DNA of 64,000 nt from Microtetraspora glauca (lineage in GTDB: Bacteria > Actinomycetota > Actinomycetes > Streptomycetales > Streptomycetaceae). The DNA lies in the NCBI GenBank assembly GCA_000721275.1, contig JOFO01000032.1, positions 1-64,000 of the forward strand. The letters run 5' to 3'. A model generated the notes under the pieces. The model did no database searches. It worked only from the letters and a program-made list of their open reading frames with translations, and was not told where the DNA came from. Of this stretch, positions 52,305 to 63,330 are shown one piece after another; positions within the stretch are counted from its first letter, which is position 1; each line of letters begins with the position of its first letter. A program made the position numbers and the translations under genes.

Positions 52305-52657
52305 CCGCGCTGACGTTCGACGTGGCGGGCACCCAATGAGCTCCCCGCGCCCGGGCCGCCGGCGCCGGGTGCGTGGACGCCGACGGCTGCGGCACGCGAC
52401 GGCCGAGGAGCATCCCGAGGTGACGAGCGGCGGATGCGCGGGGCGGTCGGGGACGACCTTGCCGCCTTCCACCCCATCCGGCCCGCGCGCACCGACGTCC
52501 CACGTGCTGGGGCCCTCGTCGTGGCTGGGACGCCTCGACGGCCCGGCCTTGGCCGCCAAGCCGGGGCGGTCAATCGCCGCTCCGTACCTTCTGACAGTAT
52601 CGGCCGTCCGGCCTGGTTCGACGGGCGCCAGGCGACAACGCCACGCAAGGAGACCTC
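52305..52657. other. Gene-free stretch before the DUF4259 gene
   Basis: No coherent coding is seen. The last 50 bases hold AAGGAG, the ribosome binding site for the gene at 52658. Confidence 0.4.
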
Positions 52658-53029
52658 GTGGGCACGTGGGGCAGCGGGAACTTCGATAACGACACCGCGG
52701 CGGACTACCTGTCGGATGTCATCGGCCGTCTCGTCACCGAAGTCGCCGAGTGGACAGCCGGCGATCCTGTCGCCATCGAGCCCGACGAGTACGGGGGCGT
52801 CGTCGTGCCGTGCACCGTGGAGCTCCTGAATCTGTTCGCTCGGTCCGGCTATGGTGCCGGCAACCTTCCACAGCCCCAGGTGGTCGAGGAGTGGAAGAAC
52901 GTCTACATGGCTGTCTGGGAGAGCACCATCGACGGTCTGGAGCCCGCTCCCGGCCACAAAGAAGAACGGCGGGCCGTGCTGAACCGCACGTTCGACCAGT
53001 TGGCCGAGGCCGTCGGCGTGGTGGGGTGA
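52658..53029 (+). CDS. DUF4259 family protein
   Basis: 123 aa from GTG 52658 after AAGGAGACCTC. The start GTWGSGNFDNDTAADYLSDV is the hallmark of DUF4259 proteins, followed by a helical body (VEEWKNVYMAVWESTIDGL) and ERRAVLNRTFDQLAEAV at the end. The family is small, cytoplasmic and of unknown role, often found next to SUKH or immunity-type genes in actinobacteria. It is complete by length. Confidence 0.9.
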   Translation: MGTWGSGNFDNDTAADYLSDVIGRLVTEVAEWTAGDPVAIEPDEYGGVVVPCTVELLNLFARSGYGAGNLPQPQVVEEWKNVYMAVWESTIDGLEPAPGHKEERRAVLNRTFDQLAEAVGVVG

Positions 53030-53526
53030 CCGACCGGGGGGGCATGCGGGGGGGGCCGTGACGCCCCGCGGTGGGGATCGCAGGTGCTCTCGGCGACGTG
53101 GTGCCACCGGTCGACGCGGGTGTTGCCCGTCGCGCCGACGGACGTTCGCCAGTTCGGCGGGACCCGGTCGAGAGTCTGCTCCGCGGCATGCCACGCCGGC
53201 GATGATCTCGTCCGGCTCTGTGGTTCGAGCGCCGGCTCGCGACTACGGCAGTCCCGGGAGGACAGGGCGGGCGTAAGGGCTGCGCCTGTCTCAGGAAGTC
53301 GCGGGCCCGGCCCGAGCCCGTCCGTTGTCGATACCAGGCCGCGTCGTCCGCCCCGGCATTGACGACAGCCGACCGCGAACCCGCCGACCTCCATGGGCGG
53401 CCGGACTCACACTGCTCTCCAGGGAGTTGCCGGGCTGGGCGGCGTCCAGTGCCCACGCGGCGAAAAGGGTTCGCACGCCTCTCGAACGCGGCTTGTCGGC
53501 GGCTGCGTCCCTGGAAGGATCCGGGC
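53030..53526. other. Intergenic stretch with a possible transposon fragment
   Basis: On the minus strand 53070-53300 reads EQTLDRVPPNWRTSVGATGN and TRVDRWHHVAESTCDPH, an ordered protein-like fragment I cannot identify, possibly from a transposase or a bacteriophage-type gene. It has no start. Otherwise nothing is seen. Confidence 0.35.
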
Positions 53527-54411
53527 ATGCGTACCCACCAGAACCCAGCAGCCGCCTTCGATGACGACGCCCCCTTCGGCGTCCTGTACGAGCAGGCTGC
53601 CGACGAATACGGCGACCTCGTCGAGGAGACGCGCTCCCTGATCGAGTACGGGGTGCGTGATCCCCGGGACTCCGTGGAGATGGCGTGCGCCGCCGCCGAG
53701 ACCGCAGGGGCCGCCGTGACCGCGCTGTCGCACCCGTGGTCCCTCTACACCCCGCGCGACGCCGCGACGGTCGCCTCCGCCCTCTTCGTCCAGATCCAGC
53801 ACACCGCCGACGCCCTGGCCGAGCTCGGCCGGGCGGTCGGCCGGATCGCCGAGCGCGGCGAGGCCGAGGTGCCCGCCCCGGCCGCTCCGGGCGAGCGGGC
53901 GAACCTTGCCGACGCCCTGGCCGCACTGCGGTCGGTCTCCGAGCAGCTGCACGCCCTGGCCGACCAGCACGCCACCACCACCGTACGCGCCCTGCACGCC
54001 GCGCCCGGGTCCGCTCCGGTGCCGGCCGACGCCCACGAGACCGTGGCGGCCGTGGCGGGGCTGCTCACCGAGCAGTACGGGCAGGCGGTGACGCTGAAGC
54101 GGGCTCACGAGGACGGTGACTTCGAGGAGCGCGGCGACGGGTTCGGGTGTGGCTGCGGCATCACGATCCGGGTCGGGGACGAACGGTACGACGTTCAGCG
54201 CGGCGACTCGGAGTGGTGGCTGATCAGGGGATCGGACTGCCGAGAACTGTCCGACGGCACCGTGGTCTGCGACAGCCACGACACGCTGAGCAGCACCTGG
54301 GAGACCGCCCACCCCCGTCAGCTCGCCGACGACGTGCTGCAGGTCATCGCCGCCGATCTCGGCCCGCGCGAGCACGTCGGCCCGCTGCGGGCGGTCGGCT
54401 CCGCCGGGTGA
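53527..54411 (+). CDS. Hypothetical protein, 294 aa
   Basis: ATG 53527 after GGAAGG. The first 190 residues are helical and Ala-rich with heptad-like repeats (ALFVQIQHTADALAELGRAVGRI and NLADALAALRSVSEQLHALADQH), likely coiled coils. The C-terminal 90 residues form a different domain, FGCGCGITIRVGDERYDVQRGDSEWWLIRGSDCRELSDGT, with Cys and Trp residues. I do not recognise it. No signal peptide. It looks intact with good codon bias. Neighbours give no clue. Confidence 0.65.
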   Translation: MRTHQNPAAAFDDDAPFGVLYEQAADEYGDLVEETRSLIEYGVRDPRDSVEMACAAAETAGAAVTALSHPWSLYTPRDAATVASALFVQIQHTADALAELGRAVGRIAERGEAEVPAPAAPGERANLADALAALRSVSEQLHALADQHATTTVRALHAAPGSAPVPADAHETVAAVAGLLTEQYGQAVTLKRAHEDGDFEERGDGFGCGCGITIRVGDERYDVQRGDSEWWLIRGSDCRELSDGTVVCDSHDTLSSTWETAHPRQLADDVLQVIAADLGPREHVGPLRAVGSAG

Positions 54412-54803
54412 GGGCGGGCACGGACAGGGGCGCCACGGTTCCCCTCCCCCGGGGCGGGAAGCGACCGGTGCGGACGGACCGCTCCCCGTCGCCCTGTGCC
54501 ACCACCTCCGGGCCACGTGTCGGACGACCTCGCGAGGCTAGGCAGGCGGCGGGACGGGCGCACGGGGTGGTCACCGTGCGCCCGCGGCGTTCGTTCGTCA
54601 GTCGCTCGTTCCGGCGACCTCGCCGAGGTCGCCGGACCGCGATCCACATGCCGCACGTGTCGGCCGGGCGCGCTTCCGGCTCGATCGCGAGCAGCGGCCG
54701 AAGCCGCTGGACAACCCTGAACACCGACGTCGGCCAAACCCTGAACAGCGGCGCGAGCCGCGTGGTGCCGTTCGTGCGGGCGTGAACCGCCACCGGCAAC
54801 GCC
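54412..54803. other. Intergenic, probably decayed coding sequence
   Basis: On the minus strand a frame reads HARTNGTTRLAPLFRVWPTS and VFRVVQRLRPLLAIEPEARP with no clear start or family. No gene is called. Confidence 0.35.
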
Positions 54804-55226
54804 TCAGTGGGCGGCGAGGCGTTCCAGGAGGGCGGCGCCGCGGGCCAGGAGCGCCTGCTCCTCGTCGGTGAGTTCGGCCTCGATGGCCCGCGCGAGCCAG
54901 CCGGCCCGGCGGCCGCGCTCCGCTTCGAGCGCGACCCGGCCCGCCTCCGACAGTTCGATCAGCGACTTGCGGCCGTCCGTCGGGTGGGCCCGGCGCGTGA
55001 CCAGGTTCTGCTCCATGAGGAGCCCGACCGCCCGGGCCATCGACTGGGGTCGGACGCGCTGGTCGGCGGCGAGGTCGCTGGTGGTCATGGCGCCGTTGCG
55101 GTCGAGCGCGCCGAGCACGGCGGCCTGGCCCAGCGGGATGCGGTCCTCGTGCTTGACGCGTCGGGTGAGCTTGCCCATCGCGGTGCGCAGTTCGACGGCG
55201 ATGGCGGCGGCTTCCGGGGTGGGCAT
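54804..55226 (-). CDS. MarR family transcriptional regulator
   Basis: 140 aa from ATG 55226. The winged helix reads IPLGQAAVLGALDRNGAMTTSDLAADQRVRPQSMARAVGLLMEQNLVTRRAHPTDGRKSLIELSEAGRVAL, with the HPTDGRK wing. Dimerisation helices lie at both ends. It is divergent from the enolase gene, separated by 168 bp containing an inverted repeat (55275-55312), so it likely represses itself and the enolase gene. The ligand is unknown. Confidence 0.93.
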   Translation of the reverse strand: MPTPEAAAIAVELRTAMGKLTRRVKHEDRIPLGQAAVLGALDRNGAMTTSDLAADQRVRPQSMARAVGLLMEQNLVTRRAHPTDGRKSLIELSEAGRVALEAERGRRAGWLARAIEAELTDEEQALLARGAALLERLAAH

Positions 55227-55238
55227 AGAGCACTTTAA

Positions 55239-56726
<1,488 letters not shown>

Positions 56727-56745
56727 CGACGGACCCGGACGCTCA

Positions 56746-56780
56746 CGAAGGGGCCCCGGCAACGGCTGCGGGCCCCTTCG
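56746..56780 (+). terminator. Terminator of the enolase gene
   Basis: Arms CGAAGGGGCCC / GGGCCCCTTCG around a 13-base loop, 20 bp after the stop. Confidence 0.85.
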
Positions 56781-57166
56781 CCATGTCCACCCCCGGCGGC
56801 CCTGACGTACCGACCCGCAATCTTGCTGACCGGGGCGAAGGGCGGCTCTCCCTTGCCCTCTCGTACGCCACCTCCAGGAACCCTGAACCACTTCCCGGGC
56901 TGCTTGTTTCCCGCGCCATGGCCACGTCCCCCGCCAGGCCGCACTCCTAGCAGCCGCATATCGTCGCGGTCAGGTACAGGTAACGGCCCGGACGGGCCAG
57001 AAACCACTGGTAACCCCGCAACGCCGTCTGCGTGTCACCAGGCAACAGGCCCTTGTCCAGGCAGCGGATCTCGGCATGGTGAATCGCGGTCACCGTGCGG
57101 CTGGAGAGCCCGTCGATACGGGCCGGGGCAGGAACGGCAAGGGGTGCGTGCCCGGAACTCCGCAGG
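56781..57166. other. Gene-free stretch
   Basis: No coherent protein frame or RNA gene is seen. Confidence 0.4.
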
Positions 57167-57688
57167 TCAGGCGGCGAGGACCCGGTGGTATCGGGTGTAG
57201 GTCTCGAAGACCTCGGCGACCTCGAAGCCGAGCCGGGTCAGTACGGCGCTGCTCTTGCCGTTTCCGTGGGTGACGCCCGCGAACACGTCGGTGGCGCCCA
57301 GTACGGCGGCTCCGTACTCGATCAGCGCACGGCAGGCTGCGGTGGCGTACCCGTGCCCTGTCGCCTCGTGGTCGAGCCAGTATCCGAAGCCGTACTTGGG
57401 CGGGTTGACAGCCACCAGGTCGACACGGCCGATCAGAGTGCCGTGAAGGAGGATGCCGCAGCGGAGGGACGGGCCCGGGTCGCTGAGCAGCTCGGCATGT
57501 GCCGTCGCGTAGTCCGATGCGGCCAGCGTCTCGTAATCGCCGTACTGGGTGAGGTGTTCACGATTTCGGACGATGAGCGCGTGGTATTCGTCGGCGCGCC
57601 CAGCAGTGAGCGCACACAACGTCAGTTCGGGCACGGCTGTCGCAACTTCGGTGAAGACACGTGTGTGGTGACGGCTGTCCGCGGCCAT
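57167..57688 (-). CDS. GNAT family acetyltransferase
   Basis: About 173 aa from ATG 57688; ATG 57727 is the longer option. The GNAT fold shows ELTLCALTAGRADEYHALIVRN, IGRVDLVAVNPPKYGFGYWL on strand 4, and the acetyl-CoA loop DHEATGHGYATAACRALIEYG (Q/R-x-x-G-x-G/A pattern as HGYAT). The end, SSAVLTRLGFEVAEVFETY, is the usual RLGF helix-strand. This RimJ/RimL-like arrangement acetylates N-termini or small amines. The substrate is unknown. The gene lies alone before the IS1182 remnant. Confidence 0.88.
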   Translation of the reverse strand: MAADSRHHTRVFTEVATAVPELTLCALTAGRADEYHALIVRNREHLTQYGDYETLAASDYATAHAELLSDPGPSLRCGILLHGTLIGRVDLVAVNPPKYGFGYWLDHEATGHGYATAACRALIEYGAAVLGATDVFAGVTHGNGKSSAVLTRLGFEVAEVFETYTRYHRVLAA

Positions 57689-57825
57689 ACCAGCTGACAC
57701 TACGACGGTGGGCCGGGGCCCCGCCACGGCATAGGCACTGTTGGCGAATCGGGGGCGAGCGTGACGTCGGCTTCATGACCCGTTGTGGTCGTGAAGGCCG
57801 ACGTTGCGTTTGGGGAGGGGTGTCG

Positions 57826-59500
57826 GTGTCGCTGCACGCGAGGAAGATCGGCGGGGTGTCTGAGGAGACGGCCCGGGTGGCACGGGCCGCGTTCCCGAAG
57901 GGCAGCCTGGCCATGCGGAACCGGGATGAGCTGGGCGAGCTGTTCACTGACGAGGACTTCGCCGACCTCTATCCGCGCAGAGGGAAAGCCGGCGTGGCCG
58001 CCGGGCCGACTGGCGCTGGTGTCGGCCATGCAGTTCGCCGAGGGTCCGTCGGACGGACCGGCAGGCCGCAGACGCGGTACGCAGGCGGCTGGACTGGAAG
58101 TACCTGCCGGGGGGGCTGGAGCTGGCCGATGCAGGGTTCGACCACTCGGTGCTCACCGAGTTCAGGGACCGACTGATCGCGGGAGGCGTCGGGATCGAGC
58201 TCCTGGACCGGGTCCTTGGTGCCGCCGCGGAGTGCGGCCTGCTCAAGGCGGGCGGGCGTGTTCGCACGGACTCAACGATCGTGCTGTCCACGACCCGGCA
58301 GATCAATGGACTGGTGCGGCTCGGTGAGACCCTGCGGGCCGCGTTGAACAGCGTGGCTGCCCGCGAGCCGGAGTGGCTGGCCGGCCGGGTTCCGTCCGAC
58401 TGGTTCAGCCGGTATGCAATCCGGTTCGAGGACACCCGCCTGCCCAAGGGGAAGGCGAAGCAGACGGAGCTGATCGAGCAGACAGGGGCCGACGGGCTGA
58501 GGCAGCGTGCGGCCCTGCACGCCCCGGATGCCCTTGCGTCCCTGAGGCTGCTCGACCTGGTCCAGACGCTGCGGCAGATGTGGATCCAGCAGTACTTCGT
58601 CGACGACGGGCAGGTCCGCCGCCGCGACCTCAAGGACCGCCCGCCGGGCGCGGAGCGGAGCGACTGGTGACGCTACGACACCGACGCCCGGGGGAACGTG
58701 AAAAGCGCGGCATCTTCTGGGACGGCTACAAGGTCCATCTCACCGAGACCTGCGAGCCGGACAGCCCGAACCTGATCACGCACGTTGCCACCACTGACTC
58801 CTCCGTCCAGGACGTGCGTCTGATCGCCCCGATCCACGCTCACCTTGCCGAGCGGCGCCTCCTGCCCGAGCGGCACCTGGTTGACGCCGGCTGCGCGACC
58901 GCTCGCGAGGTGGTCACCGCCCACCGGAATCACAGGGTCGATCTGGTGGGCCCAATCCTCGCTTCCACCAGCTGGCAGACCAAGGACGGCGGCGGCTTCT
59001 CCCAGGCCGACTTCACCGTCGACTGGGGACCCGCCAGGCGACCTGCCCCAACGGCACTACCACCAGCCACTCGCAAGAAGACCGCTCTCAGCAAGGGGCG
59101 GCCGTAGTCCGGGCGCGGTTCCCATCGGCGGCCTGCCGTCCCTGCGAGGCCCGAAAGCAGTGCACTCGCTCCAACAGCAAGTCGGACACGGGGCGCCGGA
59201 TCACCCTTCGCCCGCAGGCAGAGCAGGAGGTGATTCAGCTGGCGCGGGCTCAGGAAGACACCCCAGAGTGGAAGGAGCAGTACGACGCGCACCAGGCCGG
59301 TGTCGAAGGCACGATCTCCCAGGGAGTGCGCGCCTTCGGCCCTGCGGCGATGCCCGTGTCACGGCCTGGCGAAGGCCCGGCTGCAGCACCAGCTCACCGC
59401 CACCGCGATGAACTTCCACCGCCTCAACGCCTGGTGGACCGACACCCCACGCGCTCGCACGCGCACATCACACCTGGCAGCCCTCCGGCCTACCGAGTAA
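57826..59500 (+). pseudogene. IS1182-family transposase remnant
   Basis: GTG 57826 after GGGGAGGGG begins SLHARKIGGVSEETARVARAAFPKGSLAMRNRDEL. The frame breaks near 57990 and again near 58660, 59040 and 59340. Pieces in order: FDHSVLTEFRDRLIAGG, RTDSTIVLSTTRQINGLVRLGETLRAAL, VKSGIFWDGYKVHLTETCEPDSPNLITHVATTDSS, HLVDAGCATAREVVTAHR, QEVIQLARAQEDTPEWKEQY and NFHRLNAWWTDTPRARTRTSHL. This is the IS1182 order with the first and second Asp present. Four or more frameshifts make it inactive. Clear inverted repeats were not found. Confidence 0.85.
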
Positions 59501-59519
59501 GCGCCACATACCGCGCAAG

Positions 59520-59996
59520 TCATTCGGCACTATCGACTGGACTGGCTGCCTTTCGGCCGGACATGGTCACTTCCTCGTCGCGCAGTGCCCACATGGGTAC
59601 GGCTTGGGCGGGCCCGTCGGTCACCCGCAGTTGGTGAGGGCGGTACTCGTCATTCGCGTCCTCGACAGCGAATCCGGCAGACGCCAGGATCGCGGCCATC
59701 GCATGCATCATCGCGGCCGCGATCTCGCTGGAGTGGCGCAGCAGCGGATCGTCCAGCAGCCGAAGGCGGAAGACACGATTCGTGCACTCCCGCAGGCGTG
59801 GGCTGATCACCCAGCCCACATACACGCCGCCGGCCGCGTCGGCCCCCTCGTCGACTTCCACCTCCACACCACTGGCCAGAACGCGATCCAGCCCGTGTGT
59901 GAGCACAGGAAGACCAGCGGCGGCCAGCTCATTGCGCACCCGCGACGCGAGCGCCTCCCGGCGCTCAAACTCTTCAGCACTCACCCTCTCGAACAT
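59520..59996 (-). CDS. Hypothetical protein, 158 aa
   Basis: ATG 59996. The N-terminal helix FERVSAEEFERREALASRVRNELAAAGL is followed by a sheet-rich middle, GVEVEVDEGADAAGGVYVGWVISPRL and FRLRLLDDPLLRHSSEIAAAMMHAMAAILASAGF. The C-terminal DANDEYRPHQLRVT follows. Soluble, and likely a small dimeric protein. No family is recognised. It ends beside the IS1182 remnant, and its last residues may have been changed by the insertion. Confidence 0.6.
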   Translation of the reverse strand: MFERVSAEEFERREALASRVRNELAAAGLPVLTHGLDRVLASGVEVEVDEGADAAGGVYVGWVISPRLRECTNRVFRLRLLDDPLLRHSSEIAAAMMHAMAAILASAGFAVEDANDEYRPHQLRVTDGPAQAVPMWALRDEEVTMSGRKAASPVDSAE

Positions 59997-60170
59997 CCGC
60001 TCAACTTACCTATCCGGGGCTGGGCGAAGACGCCTGCCCCGGGACGGAGGGGAGTCTGCGGACAGGATCAACCAACGGTGTCCGGCATTTGCGGGGGGGC
60101 GGGCAGCGACTGAACGGCGCCAGCGCCCCCACCTCCCTCGCAGAGCGCCTCATGAGAGGGCCGTGTGTCT

Positions 60171-62474
60171 CTACTCGTTGTGCAGGACCCTGGCGATGGT
60201 CAGCCGTGCCGCCGAGCGGGCCGGCAGCAGGGCGCCGATGACGGCGATCGCCACGCCCGCGAGGGCCAGCGCCGCCAGCTGCGGCAGGTGGTAGACGTCC
60301 TTCATGGACTCGGGGAAGACGATGAAGCCCACGTGGTCCAGCAGCAGCCGGTGGGCGGCGATGCCGAGCGGGATGCCGGCGAGGCCGGCGACCAGGCCGG
60401 GGCCGGCCACCGAGGTCACCGTCATGAGGACGACCTGGCGGGGTGTCATGCCGATCGACTTGAGCATGCCGAGGTCGCGTCGGCGCTCGCGGGTGTTCAG
60501 CAGCACGGTGTTGAAGACGCCGAGTGCGGCGACGGCGGAGATCAGCACGGTGAAGACGGTGGAGAAGCCGACGACGGTGGTGGTGGCCGCGTTGCCCGGG
60601 CTCTTCAGCTCGGGGTGCAGGCCGGGGTCGATGGCGGCGACGGCCGTGCGGGCCGCTTGCGCGTCGGCGGCGGGGGCGAGGCGGACGACGTACTCGATCG
60701 CCTCGGCCTGCGGGGCGAGTGCGTCCCGCGCCTGCCAGGTGGCCTCCATCGCCTGGGCGTTGCCCTGGGCCAGCATGCCGACGAAGGTGACGTGCAGCTG
60801 TCGCCCCTCCAGGTGGAGTGTGGTCCGGTCACCGACCGTGAAGCCGTGCTGGGCCAGGAAGGCCGGGCCGGCCGCCACCTCCCCCGGTGCGTTCGGCCGG
60901 CGTCCCCGGACGATCGGTTCGGCCGAGTCGCCCCGGTCCCCGCGGTAGAAGTCGACGAAGACGGTGCCGCCCGCACCGGCCAGGCCCGCTTTGGTGAACG
61001 TACGCGCGGTCACCGTCGCCACCCCGGGCACCGCCCGCAGGCGCCGCTCGATCTCGGCGTCCCCGAGCACCGGCGGCGTCCGGCCGCCGGCCTCGGAGCC
61101 CACCTGCACGTGGAGGGTGCCGCCCTCCCCCTTGCCGCTCTCGCCGTACGCGAGCATGGTGCCGGTCAGACCGGTGGTGAGGGTGACCGTGGTGACGCCG
61201 AGGGCGATGGCCGCCATGGTCAGCAGGGCGCGGCCCGGGCGGGCGAACGGCTGGCCCATGCCCAGGCTCAGCGCGCGCGGCAGCCGGGAGCCGCTGAGGC
61301 GGCGCTGCACCCGCAGGCCGCGCCGGGTACTGGGGGCGCTGCCGGCGGAGATCGCCCGGGCGGCGGGCAGCCGGTGGGCGCGCAGGGCGGGGACGAGCGC
61401 GGCGAGGAGGACGAGTGCGGGGAGGCCCAGCAGGCAGACCACGGGGAGCCAGGGGCTGGTGTCGAGCGAAGCGGTGCCGGTCTCGATGCCGGAGAAGGCG
61501 ATGCGGAGGACCGGCTGGGTGATCAGGGTGCCGGCGAGGGTGCCGAGCACCGTGCCGACTGCGGTCGGCACGGACAGCATCGTCAGGTAGACGGCGACCA
61601 CCTGGTTCGGGGTGTAGCCGAGGGCCTTGAGGATGCCGATGTGCCGGTGGCCCGAGACGACCGCGCCGCTGACCACGTTGCCGACGATGAGTACCGACAC
61701 GAGCAGGCCGAGCACGCCGAACAGTGTCATGAAGGGCAGATAGCCTTCGGCCTGTGCGGAGAAGGCCCGCTTGAGCGTGAAGTGGGTCTGTGTGCCGGTC
61801 ACCGCGTCGGCGGGCAGGCCGGCCGTGACGCGGTCCACGTCGTCCCGCAGCTGCGCCTCGGAGCCGGTGGCCGTGAACCGGTAGAGCATCTGGGCGGAGG
61901 CCGGGTGCAGGGCCTTGGCCTGCTCGGGGGTGACCCACGCGTTCGCGGACTTGCTCATGGAGGCGGCGAAGCCGACCACGGTGAGCGTCGGCGCGCCGGG
62001 CGACCGCAGCTCCTGGCCCAGCCACGCGGGGTTGGGGCCCCCGCCGGCCGGCCAGTTCAGGACGAGTTCACCGGGGGCGGTGGCCCATCGGCCCGCCAGC
62101 AGGTGCAGCCGGTCCACCGGGCCCGCGGGGTCGGCCCGGCCCACCACGGTGAGGGCCCCCGGGCCCATCCAGAGCCAGTCCTCGGTGACCGTCACGACCG
62201 CCTGGGCGAACGGCCCGGCGGCGGCCTCGACACCGGGCCGGCGGGCGGTCGCGCCCAGCCGGTCGTGCGCAACCTTGGCGGCGTCGAAGGCGACCACCGC
62301 GTGCGCGCCGCGCTGCTGGGCGAAGGCCCGCTCGAAGGGGCCGGAGGCGGCGCTCATCAGGGACAGGGCGAGCAGGACCGTCACCGAGGAGCAGAGGACG
62401 ACGAGGCCGATCACGAAGGTCTGCACCCGCCGGCGCTTCACCGCGGCGCGCGAGGCGCTCCACACGGCGCTCAT
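60171..62474 (-). CDS. FtsX-like ABC transporter permease
   Basis: 767 aa from ATG 62474, overlapping the ATPase stop (ATGA). There is an N-terminal membrane helix (VIGLVVLCSSVTVLLALSLM) and a large extracytoplasmic region of about 200 residues. The first FtsX block follows: FMTLFGVLGLLVSVLIVGNVVSG, SGHRHIGILKALGYTPNQVV, LSVPTAVGTVLGTLAG. After a second extracellular region comes the second block, FSTVFTVLISAVAALGVFNTVLL, RRDLGMLKSIGMTPRQVVLM, ALALAGVAIAVIGALLPARSAA. This is the MacB/lipoprotein-export build. With the upstream ATPase it forms an exporter for peptides or antibiotics, probably under the divergent kinase. Confidence 0.9.
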   Translation of the reverse strand: MSAVWSASRAAVKRRRVQTFVIGLVVLCSSVTVLLALSLMSAASGPFERAFAQQRGAHAVVAFDAAKVAHDRLGATARRPGVEAAAGPFAQAVVTVTEDWLWMGPGALTVVGRADPAGPVDRLHLLAGRWATAPGELVLNWPAGGGPNPAWLGQELRSPGAPTLTVVGFAASMSKSANAWVTPEQAKALHPASAQMLYRFTATGSEAQLRDDVDRVTAGLPADAVTGTQTHFTLKRAFSAQAEGYLPFMTLFGVLGLLVSVLIVGNVVSGAVVSGHRHIGILKALGYTPNQVVAVYLTMLSVPTAVGTVLGTLAGTLITQPVLRIAFSGIETGTASLDTSPWLPVVCLLGLPALVLLAALVPALRAHRLPAARAISAGSAPSTRRGLRVQRRLSGSRLPRALSLGMGQPFARPGRALLTMAAIALGVTTVTLTTGLTGTMLAYGESGKGEGGTLHVQVGSEAGGRTPPVLGDAEIERRLRAVPGVATVTARTFTKAGLAGAGGTVFVDFYRGDRGDSAEPIVRGRRPNAPGEVAAGPAFLAQHGFTVGDRTTLHLEGRQLHVTFVGMLAQGNAQAMEATWQARDALAPQAEAIEYVVRLAPAADAQAARTAVAAIDPGLHPELKSPGNAATTTVVGFSTVFTVLISAVAALGVFNTVLLNTRERRRDLGMLKSIGMTPRQVVLMTVTSVAGPGLVAGLAGIPLGIAAHRLLLDHVGFIVFPESMKDVYHLPQLAALALAGVAIAVIGALLPARSAARLTIARVLHNE

Positions 62475-63181
62475 GCGAGCCGCTCCAGGGTGCTCTCGCG
62501 GGCCACGCGGCCGTCGGCGACCTCGACCAGGCGGCTCGCGCAGCGGGTGGCGAGCTGCGGGTCGTGGGTGACGATCAGCAGGGTCTGGCCGATCTGGTTG
62601 AGGTCGATCAGCAGGTCCATCACCTGCTCGCCCGACCGGCTGTCCAGCGCGCCGGTCGGCTCGTCGGCCAGCAGGAGCGCCGGCCGGTTCATCAAGGCCC
62701 GCGCCACGGCTACCCGTTGGCGCTCGCCGCCGCTCAGTGCGGCCGGGTAGGTGTTCCTGCGGTCCGCGACGCCGAGCTCGTCCAGGAGTTCCAGGGCGCG
62801 GCGGCGGGCCTGCCGGGCGGAGGTGCCGGTGAGCTGGGCGGCCAGGGCGACGTTGTCGAGGGCGGGCAGGTCGTCGATCAGGTTGAAGAACTGGAAGATC
62901 ATGCCGACCTGGCGGCGCCGGAACAGCGCGAGCCCGGTCTCGTTCAGCCGCCCGAGGTCCTCGCCGTTGACCCGCACGGTGCCCGCGGTCGGGCGGTCGA
63001 GGCCGGCCACCATGTTGAGCAGGGTGGACTTGCCGCAGCCGGACGGGCCCATCACCGCGACCGCCTCACCGGCGCGGATCTCCAGGTCCAGCCCGTCCAG
63101 CGCCTTGGTGTCGCCGTACTCCTTGTGCACGTCGTCCAGTTGGACGACGACCTGCCCCGCTCGATCGTGATCTGTAGTCAT
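62471..63181 (-). CDS. ABC transporter ATP-binding protein (MacB/LolD type)
   Basis: 236 aa. Start ATG 63181. Walker A GPSGCGKST, Q-loop FQFFNLIDDLPALDN, signature ALSGGERQRVAVARALMN, Walker B PALLLADEPTGALDSRSGEQ, and the H-loop TLLIVTHDPQLA. This matches ATPases that pair with FtsX permeases. It overlaps the permease gene by four bases. The gene is divergent from the sensor kinase at 63331, which probably regulates it. Confidence 0.94.
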   Translation of the reverse strand: MTTDHDRAGQVVVQLDDVHKEYGDTKALDGLDLEIRAGEAVAVMGPSGCGKSTLLNMVAGLDRPTAGTVRVNGEDLGRLNETGLALFRRRQVGMIFQFFNLIDDLPALDNVALAAQLTGTSARQARRRALELLDELGVADRRNTYPAALSGGERQRVAVARALMNRPALLLADEPTGALDSRSGEQVMDLLIDLNQIGQTLLIVTHDPQLATRCASRLVEVADGRVARESTLERLA

Positions 63182-63330
63182 GGCCCGAATGTAGGAGCGG
63201 CCGGGCGACCGGATCGTCCCTCACGGGATGTAACTGTCCGGCGGGACCGTCGGGCAGGTCATTCCACGGATGTACGGCGACCGTCCCGCAGGATGAGGCA
63301 GCCGCCCGGGCAGGCTGCGATGCTTACGGC

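Noticed and set aside
60165..62750. Long open frame (about 860 codons) on the + strand across the FtsX permease
   Set aside because: Composition is repetitive and hydrophilic, with no known motif; the permease on the minus strand has clear FtsX blocks.
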